5,828 nt of DNA from Phycisphaerae bacterium (GTDB taxonomy: Bacteria > Planctomycetota > Phycisphaerae > UBA1845 > PWPN01), in NCBI GenBank assembly GCA_003557125.1, contig PWPN01000313.1, forward strand, positions 1-5,828, written 5' to 3'. This document shows, in pieces, positions 1 to 5,495 of the stretch (its first letter is position 1; each line of letters starts with the position of its first letter). The notes under the pieces are model-generated. The model was not told the origin of the DNA. It did not search any database and saw only the letters and a program-made list of their open reading frames with translations. Position numbers and translations under genes: made by a program.

Positions 1-355
1 GATGCGTGTGCCCGTGAAGCAGGTAGTCGTAGGGGGTCTCCCGCAAGGCGCGGGCGAAGGCCTGTTCGTGCCCGTGAAAGACAGCGACGTGCTTGCCCGC
101 AAGTTGCAGCTCGACCGTGCCGTCCGGCCAGGGCAGGGCAAGCCCTTCCACCAGGGGCCGCCAGGTGGGCCGTGTGAAATCCATGTTGCCGAAGACGAAC
201 CACATGCGACGGCCGACGAATTCCTCGAGCACCTCCAAGTCGCCCAGGTCGCCGCAGTGGATGAACGCTTCGGCGCCCGCCTCCTCGAGGACGCGCACCG
301 CCTGCCGAACTCGATCGCGGCGTCCGTGACTGTCCGAGAGTATGCCCAGTTTCAT
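1..355 (-). CDS. YfcE/MJ0936-type metallophosphoesterase, C-terminus cut by window edge
   Basis: The 118 codons visible encode the N-terminal part of a small calcineurin-like phosphoesterase, a cytosolic metal-dependent phosphodiesterase. The family motifs appear in order: D8-S-H10 at the end of the first strand (MKLGILSDSH), G35-D36 in HCGDLGDL, G56-N57-M-D59, H94 in FHGHE, and H114-G-H116-T-H118 at the window edge. These supply the two-metal site. Family members are usually about 150-185 residues, so the missing part is probably a few tens of residues. The ATG at 355-353 gives the canonical N-terminus directly before strand 1. Its Shine-Dalgarno is weak (AGGT about 10 nt upstream). The gene is divergent from the thioredoxin-like gene at 701. 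The physiological substrate cannot be told from sequence: members hydrolyse model phosphodiesters, and some act on cyclic nucleotides. The family call is secure and the specific role is unknown. Confidence 0.93.
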   Translation of the reverse strand, partial: MKLGILSDSHGRRDRVRQAVRVLEEAGAEAFIHCGDLGDLEVLEEFVGRRMWFVFGNMDFTRPTWRPLVEGLALPWPDGTVELQLAGKHVAVFHGHEQAFARALRETPYDYLLHGHTH

Positions 356-400
356 CTCTGATGTTACCTGATCCGCTCGAAGCCGATTCTTAGGTGCGCT

Positions 401-432
401 ACAGCAGACCGCTCCCTCACGGTCGCGGCTCG
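401..432 (-). repeat. Interspersed repeat, GAGCCGCGACCGTGAGG family, copy 1
   Basis: Read on the minus strand, these 32 bases match the copy at 3883-3914 at 31 of 32 positions. The ends CCGC and GCGG of the core can pair imperfectly. The copy lies about 45 bp upstream of the phosphoesterase start in the divergent intergenic region. Similar motifs are, from memory, frequent between genes in Planctomycetota. No protein is encoded. Confidence 0.85.
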
Positions 433-600
433 GATTATGCGTCCACCCGAAGGCGGCGGCAGTAGCATATCCGAATCGATGGCGTGCGGCACCTGGCGCA
501 TCGCAGAGCCGTTACCACGGCTGGTGCGGCCGTGGCTTGGGCGATGCGGCCAATCGCGGCGGATAGGGTCTGAATACCGGGAAAGCCTATACTATTTCAG
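433..600. other. Intergenic region with consecutive short hairpins
   Basis: No gene is supported here. Three potential stem-loops follow one another: 477-503 (CGATG with CATCG, plus inner pairs across a one-base bulge), 515-535 (CCACGGC, 7-nt loop, GCCGTGG, a perfect 7-bp stem) and 541-557 (GCGAT, 7-nt loop, ATCGC). GC-rich DNA forms such hairpins easily, so this is a weak hint of a structured RNA or a protein-binding region and not a claim of either. Confidence 0.3.
588..593 (+). promoter_or_regulatory. Possible -10 box of the thioredoxin-like gene
   Basis: TATACT at 588-593 is one base off the sigma-70 -10 consensus and stands out in GC-rich surroundings. No good -35 hexamer lies 16-18 bp upstream (the region reads about TAGGGTCT). 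If used, transcription would begin near 600, just before the two-tier hairpin at 604-660, leaving a leader of roughly 100 nt. Confidence 0.3.
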
Positions 601-603
601 AAG

Positions 604-660
604 GATGGCCTTTTCAGGTTCGCAGGGGCGTGTGAACGCACCTGCCTGTCGAAGGCCATC
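604..660 (+). promoter_or_regulatory. Two-tier hairpin in the leader of the thioredoxin-like gene
   Basis: The outer stem is GATGGCCTT (604-612) with AAGGCCATC (652-660), a perfect 9 bp. A short middle helix, CAGG (615-618) with CCTG (645-648), is possible. The inner hairpin is GCAGG (622-626) with CCTGC (641-645), then GCGT (628-631) with ACGC (636-639), closed by a GTGA tetraloop. The element ends 40 nt before the ATG. It has no following T-tract, so it does not read as an intrinsic terminator. I do not recognise it as a known riboswitch class. It could be an mRNA-stabilising or regulatory leader, or another interspersed repeat. Confidence 0.45.
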
Positions 661-688
661 GTATCCAAGCAACAGGTAACTATTTCCC

Positions 689-694
689 AGGAAG
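689..694 (+). promoter_or_regulatory. Shine-Dalgarno site for the thioredoxin-like gene
   Basis: AGGAAG, followed by AAGG, ends six bases before the ATG at 701. This is the clearest ribosome binding site in the window and fixes the start. Confidence 0.6.
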
Positions 695-700
695 AAGGTT

Positions 701-1270
701 ATGGATCCTACACGCGACGCACCCGACCGACCGGACGATGAAAGCATCCCCCCTCGTGAAACGCCCCCCCCGCGAACTCCGGGGGCGCCTGGCGATGCGG
801 CGGGCGAGACGTGCCCCACATGTACGAGCGGTTCGGGCCGCTGGGCTATCTGGGCATTGATCATCCTCATGATCGGTGTTTATTTTTATGCGACGCGCTC
901 CGTGCCGGCTGCTTTCGAGTGGGTGTCGGAGTTCGAGCAAGGACAGTTCATCGCCGAGCAGACCGAACGGCCCATGATGGTCGTATTCCATGCCGACTGG
1001 TGCGGCGCATGCAGGCGGATGGAGCGCGAGGTCTACTCCCGGCAGGACGTCGGAGAGGCGGTGGCCGGCTGGGTGCCCGTCAAAGTCGATGTCGATGCGC
1101 ATCCCGAGGTGGCGGATCAGTTCAATGTGGATCCTTTGCCCACTGTCCTGTTGCTTACCGAAGAGGGTGAAGTTCTCGCTCGCCGTGAGGGCTATCTGAA
1201 CGCCGATCAGCTGATCGCACTCTTGCGCGACCATGCGCCCGAGGAAAGCCCGACAGCTGTTGTTCCGTAA
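701..1270 (+). CDS. Membrane-anchored thioredoxin-like protein (CGAC active site)
   Basis: This 189-residue protein has three parts. Residues 1-47 are a hydrophilic, proline- and acid-rich tail holding a cysteine pair, C38-P-T-C41. Residues 48-64 are one hydrophobic membrane segment (WAIWALIILMIGVYFYA). Residues from about 75 to 180 are a thioredoxin fold: strand MMVVFHADW, redox motif C101-G-A-C104, and the cis-proline in DPLPTV (P147). The ADWCxAC context resembles the DsbD C-terminal (gamma) domain and the Thioredoxin_7 group more than cytosolic thioredoxin (WCGPC). With the N-terminus inside, the thioredoxin domain would face the periplasm and could reduce or isomerise disulfides, or serve cytochrome c maturation; this is inference. 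A good Shine-Dalgarno sets the start. It appears to be a single-gene unit preceded by a structured leader and followed by a repeat block. The exact partner is unknown. Confidence 0.88.
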   Translation: MDPTRDAPDRPDDESIPPRETPPPRTPGAPGDAAGETCPTCTSGSGRWAIWALIILMIGVYFYATRSVPAAFEWVSEFEQGQFIAEQTERPMMVVFHADWCGACRRMEREVYSRQDVGEAVAGWVPVKVDVDAHPEVADQFNVDPLPTVLLLTEEGEVLARREGYLNADQLIALLRDHAPEESPTAVVP

Positions 1271-1340
1271 TGTGACGACCCCGCATCCCGATTACGCGAC
1301 GGTCGAGATAGACTCCGAACAATGAGATCGGTCCGCCCCG
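1271..1340. other. Short intergenic spacer after the thioredoxin-like gene
   Basis: Seventy bases between the stop codon and the repeat block. I see no strong hairpin with a T-tract, no promoter and no open frame worth calling. Confidence 0.4.
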
Positions 1341-1561
1341 CACTGCTCCAGAGCAGTGGCACCCGGTAACTTTCCCCCCTTATCAAGGGGGGATCAAGGG
1401 GGGATCAAGGGGGGTACTTCAAAGCTGAGGGTTTCAAGCCGTAGATATCCTGCCAACGGGCGAGACGCCTGTACCATCCTGTAGCGGCTGTCCCCCCGTG
1501 GCGGCGTCCTTTTTCCCAATGTTCACAGAGCACTGGCGGACAAGCCGCCAGTGGCACCCGG
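1341..1561 (+). repeat. Compound intergenic repeat block 1 (module order B-C-D-A-E-B)
   Basis: Five modules also found at 3922-4138 follow one another here. B' at 1341-1366: stem CACTGCT, loop CCAG, AGCAGTG, then GCACCCGG. C at 1374-1414: C-run, then tandem G-runs. D at about 1415-1454 (TTCAA-rich, with GGTTTCAAGCC). A at 1455-1483: ACGGGCG, AGA, CGCCTGT hairpin with one G-U pair. E at about 1484-1516: CCCCCGTGGCGGC. A full B at 1531-1561: CACTGGCGG, loop ACAAG, CCGCCAGTG, then GCACCCGG. The distance from one GTGGCACCCGG to the next (1356 to 1551) is 195 bp. No convincing protein is encoded. Together with block 2 this looks like a periodic element of which each locus keeps a differently phased piece. 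Confidence 0.85.
1385..1414 (+). repeat. 11-bp tandem repeat AAGGGGGGATC, about 2.7 copies
   Basis: AAGGGGGG occurs at 1385-1392, 1396-1403 and 1407-1414, separated by ATC. The preceding CCCCCCTT (1374-1381) can pair with any one of the three copies. The matching module in block 2 (4040-4067) has only two. The three G6 runs spaced by five bases could also form guanine quadruplex-type structures. Confidence 0.9.
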
Positions 1562-1625
1562 CGACGGAAAGTTCGCACAAGGCGCCAGGAAAAGAGCGGC
1601 ATACTCCTGATGTGACGTAGCGCTC

Positions 1626-1654
1626 TTGAGGCAAGGCCATGCGTTCTTTACGAT
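1626..1654 (+). promoter_or_regulatory. Candidate promoter for the panE-truD unit
   Basis: TTGAGG (1626-1631) and TACGAT (1649-1654) are separated by 17 bp, and each matches the sigma-70 hexamers at four of six positions. The predicted start of transcription, 6-8 bases after the -10 box, falls on or next to the ATG at 1661. No Shine-Dalgarno is visible before that ATG, which would fit a leaderless message. Evidence is weak because both hexamers are imperfect. Confidence 0.3.
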
Positions 1655-1660
1655 GCGTCC

Positions 1661-2593
1661 ATGCGAATCGCGGTGATCGGTGCCGGTGCGATCGGATGTC
1701 TGTACGGCGGGCGGCTGGCCAGGGCCGGTCACGACGTGCACTTTCTGATGCGCCGCGATCTGGAGGCTGTCCGGCAACGCGGGCTGACCATCACCAGCTG
1801 CGACGGCGATTTCCATCTCGACAACGTTCAGGCGTACGGCGACCCCGCTGAAATCGGGCCCGTCGACCTGGTTCTCTGTGCTCTGAAAGCGACAGCCATC
1901 GACGACGCCGAGGCCCTCATCCGTCCCTGCCTCGGGCCCGAGACGCGGCTGCTGACGATGATGAACGGGTTCAACATCGAGCCGCACTTCGCCCGATGGT
2001 TTCCGCCCGAACGCATCCTGGCCGGTCTGGCGTTCGTCTGCTGCAACCGCGGCGAGCCCGGCGTCATCCACCATCTCGATCACGGCCGCGTCATGTTCGG
2101 CCACTGCCTTGACGACGTCGAGCAGGCCAGGCAGATCGCACAGCTCTTTGCCGAGGCCGATTTCGACACGCAAGTGGCTGCCTCGCTGCTCGAGGCGCGC
2201 TGGATCAAGCTCATGTGGAACATCCCTTTCAGCACGCTGGCTGTCAGCGCCGGCAGCGTCACCACGCGCGAGATCCTCGCCGACGAGGTCCTCTCCGAAC
2301 TGGCCCGCACGCTGATCCGCGAGACCGGCCAGGCTGCCAACGCGGACGGCTGCCGCGTCGATATCGACGCGATGGTGGACAAGATGATGACCGACACAGC
2401 CACGATGGGCGCGTATAAGCCTTCGATGCTCGTCGATTACCGCAACAGGAGCCCCGTCGAGGTCGAGGCGATCCTCGGCGAACCGCTTCGCCGTGCCGAG
2501 GCGCTCGGGGTGCCCGTCCCCTGCATGCGCATGCAGTATGGCCTCGTTCGTTTCCTGGACCGCCTCAATCGCGGGCTCGTGACACCGGGGTGA
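1661..2593 (+). CDS. panE: 2-dehydropantoate 2-reductase family protein (PanE/ApbA)
   Basis: The family enzyme reduces ketopantoate to pantoate with NADPH, a cytosolic step towards pantothenate and coenzyme A. At 310 residues it has the usual length. The N-terminal Rossmann fold starts at once with G7-A-G-A-I-G12. The active-site region M101-N102-G matches the conserved NG segment. The C-terminal helical domain carries K183 and N187 in WIKLMWN (catalytic Lys and Asn of the E. coli enzyme), S255 in YKPSML, and E267 in SPVEVEA. All residues I would expect are present. The ATG at 1661 puts the protein start directly at strand 1; ATGs at 1639 and 1653 are out of frame. No Shine-Dalgarno is visible. 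Its stop overlaps or abuts truD, so the two are probably co-transcribed. No panB or panC is nearby, and many family members act on other 2-keto acids, so the substrate is likely but not certain. Confidence 0.88.
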   Translation: MRIAVIGAGAIGCLYGGRLARAGHDVHFLMRRDLEAVRQRGLTITSCDGDFHLDNVQAYGDPAEIGPVDLVLCALKATAIDDAEALIRPCLGPETRLLTMMNGFNIEPHFARWFPPERILAGLAFVCCNRGEPGVIHHLDHGRVMFGHCLDDVEQARQIAQLFAEADFDTQVAASLLEARWIKLMWNIPFSTLAVSAGSVTTREILADEVLSELARTLIRETGQAANADGCRVDIDAMVDKMMTDTATMGAYKPSMLVDYRNRSPVEVEAILGEPLRRAEALGVPVPCMRMQYGLVRFLDRLNRGLVTPG

Positions 2594-2601
2594 TTCGAAA
2601 G

Positions 2602-3840
2602 ATGGAACTTGATACGCTGCCCTACCTGACGCGCGACCTGCCCGGCCTCGGGGGGCGGATCAAAACGCACCGCACCGATTTCGCCGTCGAAGAGATCCCT
2701 CTCTACGAGCCGTCCGGGCAGGGGACGCACGTGTACTTCGTGATCGAGAAGGTCGGCCTGCCGACGATGCAGGCGGTCCACCAGATCGCCCGCGCGCTGG
2801 GGGTCTCCGCCCGGGACATCGGGTTTGCAGGTCTCAAGGATGCCGACGCGGTCACGACCCAGACGCTCAGTCTCGAACACGTCGACCCGGATCGCATCGA
2901 AAAGATCGACTTGACCGGCATCCGCGTCATTCGCGTCGCGCACCACACGAACAAGCTCAAGCTCGGCCATCTCAAGGGCAACCGGTTTCGCATCCGCCTG
3001 CGTGATGTCGACGTGACGCGGCTGGACGAGGCGCGCGCGATAATGGACGTGCTCGCACAGCGGGGGGCGCCGAACTACTTCGGCCCGCAGCGTTTCGGGC
3101 TGCGCGGCGACACGTGGCAGGTCGGCCGGGCGCTGTTGCGGAGCGACTATACGGAGGCATTGGCCTGTCTGCTCGGTCGTCCCGATGACCGCGATCGCAC
3201 AGAGGTGCGACGCGCGCGGGAGCTGTTCGACAAGGGCGATTACGACGCTGCAGCCGACACCTGGCCCTACCCGATGCATCACGAACGCCGCGTCTGCCGG
3301 GCGATGGCCAAGGCGCGCGGCGATGCCGGCCGAGGGGTTCGTGCGCTCGACAAACAGATGCGTCAGTTCTTCGTCTCCGCGTTCCAGTCGCACCTGTTCA
3401 ACCAGGTCGTCGCGCAGCGGATCGATTCGCTCGATCGGCTCGAAGTCGGCGACCTCGCATGGCGCCACCCGCAGGGCGCGGTCTTTACGGTCGAGGACCT
3501 CACAGCCGAGAAGCCGCGCTGCGACGCGTTCGAAATCTCGCCGACCGGTCCGCTCTATGGCGCAAAGATGAAGTTGCCTTCCGGGCCGCAGGGCGATATC
3601 GAGCGGGCTGTGCTCGACGAGGCGGGCTTGACCCTGGACAGCTGGCGGGAGGGGCACGATCGGAAAGCGCGCGGGGGTCGCCGCCCGTTGCGTTTTCAGC
3701 CGCACGACGCCGACGCTCAGGTCGGCCAGGATGAGCATGGTCACTATCTGGAGCTGTCCTTCGAGCTCGAATCCGGCTGCTACGCCACGATGATCCTCCG
3801 CGAAATCTGCAAAGCGCCCTCCGGCGAAAGTGGTATGTGA
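2602..3840 (+). CDS. truD: tRNA pseudouridine(13) synthase TruD
   Basis: TruD isomerises uridine 13 of certain tRNAs to pseudouridine in the cytosol. Family signatures are clear. From the ATG at 2602 (412 residues), the catalytic motif GLKDADAVTTQ has its aspartate at residue 80. NYFGPQRFG lies near residues 158-166, in the region where the TRUD insertion domain begins. FQSHLFNQVVAQR lies near 261-273, and the C-terminal ending LELSFELESGCYATMILREI is characteristic. It is longer than the E. coli protein (about 350 residues), mainly in the insertion and the C-terminal part, as in many archaeal and other long members. An in-frame GTG at 2590 overlaps the preceding stop as GTGA and would add four residues. 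I prefer the ATG because GGGGTGA (2587-2593) sits at a suitable distance as a Shine-Dalgarno. It is the second gene of a unit with panE. Confidence 0.95.
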   Translation: MELDTLPYLTRDLPGLGGRIKTHRTDFAVEEIPLYEPSGQGTHVYFVIEKVGLPTMQAVHQIARALGVSARDIGFAGLKDADAVTTQTLSLEHVDPDRIEKIDLTGIRVIRVAHHTNKLKLGHLKGNRFRIRLRDVDVTRLDEARAIMDVLAQRGAPNYFGPQRFGLRGDTWQVGRALLRSDYTEALACLLGRPDDRDRTEVRRARELFDKGDYDAAADTWPYPMHHERRVCRAMAKARGDAGRGVRALDKQMRQFFVSAFQSHLFNQVVAQRIDSLDRLEVGDLAWRHPQGAVFTVEDLTAEKPRCDAFEISPTGPLYGAKMKLPSGPQGDIERAVLDEAGLTLDSWREGHDRKARGGRRPLRFQPHDADAQVGQDEHGHYLELSFELESGCYATMILREICKAPSGESGM

Positions 3841-3848
3841 CGCGTAGT

Positions 3849-3914
3849 CGAGCCGCGACCGTGAGGAAGCGATCTGCTTATCCGAGCCGCGACCGTGAGG
3901 AAGCGGTCTGCTGT
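3849..3914 (+). repeat. Two tandem copies of the GAGCCGCGACCGTGAGG repeat
   Basis: Copies at 3849-3880 and 3883-3914 are arranged head to tail with a 34-bp period, nine bases after the truD stop. They differ mainly at GATCTGCTTA versus GGTCTGCTGT. The second copy matches the inverted copy at 401-432 at 31 of 32 bases. The position directly behind a stop codon suggests an insertion-tolerant or transcript-end site. No T-tract is present. Confidence 0.9.
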
Positions 3915-3921
3915 GTGGCCT

Positions 3922-4138
3922 CCGACGGGCGAGACGCCCGTACCACCCTGTAGCGGCCGCCCCCCGTGGCGGCCGTCCTTGTCGCGCACTGCTCACACAA
4001 CACTGGCGGACAAGCCGCCAGTGGCACCCGGCAACCTTTCCCCCTTTCGAAGGGGGGATCAAGGGGGTTCTTCAAGGCTGATGGTTTCAACCCGTCGATA
4101 CCGTGCCAACGGGCGAGACGCCCGTACCACCCTGTAGA
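3922..4138 (+). repeat. Compound intergenic repeat block 2 (module order A-E-B-C-D-A)
   Basis: Same modules as block 1, differently phased. A at 3922-3952 (perfect 7-bp stem 3925-3931 with 3935-3941, loop AGA). E at 3953-3980, with a perfect 8-bp stem CGGCCGCC (3954-3961) and GGCGGCCG (3968-3975). B at 4001-4031, with a perfect 9-bp stem 4001-4009 and 4015-4023. C at 4040-4067 (C5, then two G-runs). D at about 4068-4107. A second A at 4108-4137, stem 4109-4115 with 4119-4125. The distance from A to A is 184 bp, 11 less than the period of block 1, equal to one missing G-run copy. It lies between the convergent truD and HD-GYP genes and encodes no supported protein. Confidence 0.87.
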
Positions 4139-4160
4139 GGAGTCATTGCCCACCTTACGG

Positions 4161-4189
4161 CCGCGCGGGCTGAAGCCCTCGGCTCCTTG
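4161..4189. repeat. Hairpin repeat with GGGCTGAAGCCC core
   Basis: GGGCT (4167-4171), GA, AGCCC (4174-4178) form a 5-bp stem with flanks CGCGC and TCGGCTCC. It resembles another interspersed motif I associate with planctomycete intergenic DNA, but only one copy is present here. It lies 20 bases past the HD-GYP stop and could help end that transcript, though there is no T-tract. Confidence 0.45.
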
Positions 4190-4198
4190 GATGATTCT

Positions 4199-5443
4199 TT
4201 ACGGATAGAGTGCGTCCAGGAGCGTGGTGAAGGGTCGGCGGCGCGGGGGAGGTGCATCCGTTTCGGGGGCGGGCTCGTAGAGGAATGACAGATCTTCGCC
4301 CTCGTACGTGCGCATGCGCAGCTCCGGCCTGTCGCCGGCTGTGACGGGCCCTTCCACGTTATCCCGCGACAGCGGTCGGCCTTGGTCATCGAACGAGATC
4401 ACGATCGTCGGTCGAAACGGGTTCGTGCGGTTGTATTGCGTGATGACAGCTACTCGGCCATCCTCCAACTGCACCTTCGAGCCGATCGGAAAAGGCTGGA
4501 TGAGGCGGACGAAGGAGCGCATGAGGCGCGTGTCGTAATAGTGTCGGTCGGGGCCTGCCAGCATGTCGTAGAGTACGCGCACGGGTGAGCGTGCCTCTTT
4601 GAAGACGCCCCGGGATGTGGCTGCGTCGTAGGCGTCGGCGATCCGGACGATTCGCGTGAAGACGTGCTGTTTGTCGACCGGCAGGCCCTGGGGGTAGCCG
4701 CTGCCGTCGACCGTCTCGTGATGGGTTCGCACGATCATTTTGGCTGCGGCCGGCAGATTGTCGGAAAGCAGGTCGGCGCCTTCGTCGGGGTGGTTTTCGA
4801 GCATGCGTCGTCCCGTTTCGCCGAGCGGGCCAGGTTTGGTGAACAGTCCCGGTGCGCGCAAAAGGGCGACGTCCAGGAAGAATGCCCCGAGCCCGAGCGG
4901 GGTCAGGTCCATCGCGACGTTCTCGCGGAGGCGCGAGGCCTTCGTCTGGCGGCGCCGTTCCGTGATGACGTAGTCGAGCGAGGTCCAGGCCAGCAGCAGG
5001 CTCAAGTAGAACACATTGCCCGTATGCGTGCCGAGGAAGTTAGCCGGTTTCAGGCTGTGCGAAATCAGGGCCACCGTCCGCGGATTGGCTGTGAGGTGAT
5101 CGATGACCGAATCGATCACCCGGCTGACGCGCTCGCAGACGACCCCGCCGATGGGAGCCTGTTCCTTGTACCGGTCGCGTACAAGTGTCAGCTCATGGGC
5201 GATCCTCTGGCGGGTCTCGCTGGCGATGCGCCGTTCGGCGTGATCGTCCTCGAATTCGAAGTCCTGGTCGAGCAGCGGATCCCCGACGCGCACGCTCAGG
5301 TTGGGGTAGCGCCGTGTCAGAATGTCGATGTCCTCCTCCGAGAGCGATCGGCCGCTCTGAAGCATGACGCGCCCTTCCGACACGATCGGCTCAGCGAGCG
5401 TCATGCCCGGGGCAAGCTCTTGGCAGGAGAACAGAATCGGCAT
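4199..5443 (-). CDS. HD-GYP domain protein with a degenerate HD dyad
   Basis: HD-GYP proteins normally hydrolyse cyclic di-GMP at a two- or three-metal site. In this 414-residue protein, residues 1-60 form an N-terminal segment of the type LxPGMxLAEPI...GRVMLQSGRSLSEEDI common in this group. The HD-GYP region spans about 125-300. H140 (GTHTGNV), H218 (ENHPDEG), H241-H242-E (THHETVDGSGYPQG, 240-253) and D270 (RIADAYDA) are in place. The HDxGK motif reads FFLDVALL, so the His is L190, Asp191 remains and the Lys is L194. The Glu of trimetal enzymes, four residues before H140, is Phe. The helix before the dyad is about 17 residues longer than usual. A tail at 318-360 (PIGSKVQLEDG...) is typical of the family. 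The ATG at 5443 has GGAAG six bases upstream. No membrane or receiver domain is seen. Activity is doubtful; a c-di-GMP-binding or altered-metal role is possible. Confidence 0.88.
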   Translation of the reverse strand: MPILFSCQELAPGMTLAEPIVSEGRVMLQSGRSLSEEDIDILTRRYPNLSVRVGDPLLDQDFEFEDDHAERRIASETRQRIAHELTLVRDRYKEQAPIGGVVCERVSRVIDSVIDHLTANPRTVALISHSLKPANFLGTHTGNVFYLSLLLAWTSLDYVITERRRQTKASRLRENVAMDLTPLGLGAFFLDVALLRAPGLFTKPGPLGETGRRMLENHPDEGADLLSDNLPAAAKMIVRTHHETVDGSGYPQGLPVDKQHVFTRIVRIADAYDAATSRGVFKEARSPVRVLYDMLAGPDRHYYDTRLMRSFVRLIQPFPIGSKVQLEDGRVAVITQYNRTNPFRPTIVISFDDQGRPLSRDNVEGPVTAGDRPELRMRTYEGEDLSFLYEPAPETDAPPPRRRPFTTLLDALYP

Positions 5444-5457
5444 CGTTCACTTCCAGA

Positions 5458-5474
5458 CTTCGGTATTAACGAAG
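5458..5474. promoter_or_regulatory. Inverted repeat upstream of the HD-GYP start
   Basis: CTTCG (5458-5462) and CGAAG (5470-5474) flank an AT-rich GTATTAA, 15 bases upstream of the HD-GYP ATG. It could be a small operator or a leader hairpin on the minus-strand transcript. It is short enough to arise by chance. Confidence 0.25.
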
Positions 5475-5495
5475 CACGGCGACCCGGAAGGGGGT

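Noticed and set aside
588..660. Known riboswitch (such as c-di-GMP or TPP type) upstream of the thioredoxin-like gene
   Set aside because: The conserved cores I know for these classes are not present; only a plain nested hairpin can be shown.
437..679. 80-codon open frame on the plus strand before the thioredoxin-like gene
   Set aside because: Arg/Ser-rich low-information translation, no Shine-Dalgarno, and it crosses the hairpins of the leader.
1341..1561. Intrinsic terminators formed by the repeat hairpins
   Set aside because: The stems are strong but none is followed by a T-tract, so classical Rho-independent termination is not supported.
1405..1640. Short minus-strand frames in repeat block 1
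   Set aside because: Their sequence consists of translated repeat modules that recur in block 2. They are repeat DNA, not genes.
2437..4062. Very long open frame on the minus strand (541 codons) opposite truD
   Set aside because: It is antisense to clear TruD and PanE motifs and runs into the repeat block. Its translation is His/Arg/Val-rich with no recognisable motif, as expected for the shadow of GC-rich coding DNA.
3849..4138. Possible CRISPR array
   Set aside because: There are only two direct copies with a 34-bp period and almost no spacer, and the other modules are mosaic hairpins. No cas gene is present.
3895..4208. Short frames on both strands in repeat block 2
   Set aside because: Same reason: phrases such as ANGRDARTTL come from the hairpin modules and are not conserved proteins.
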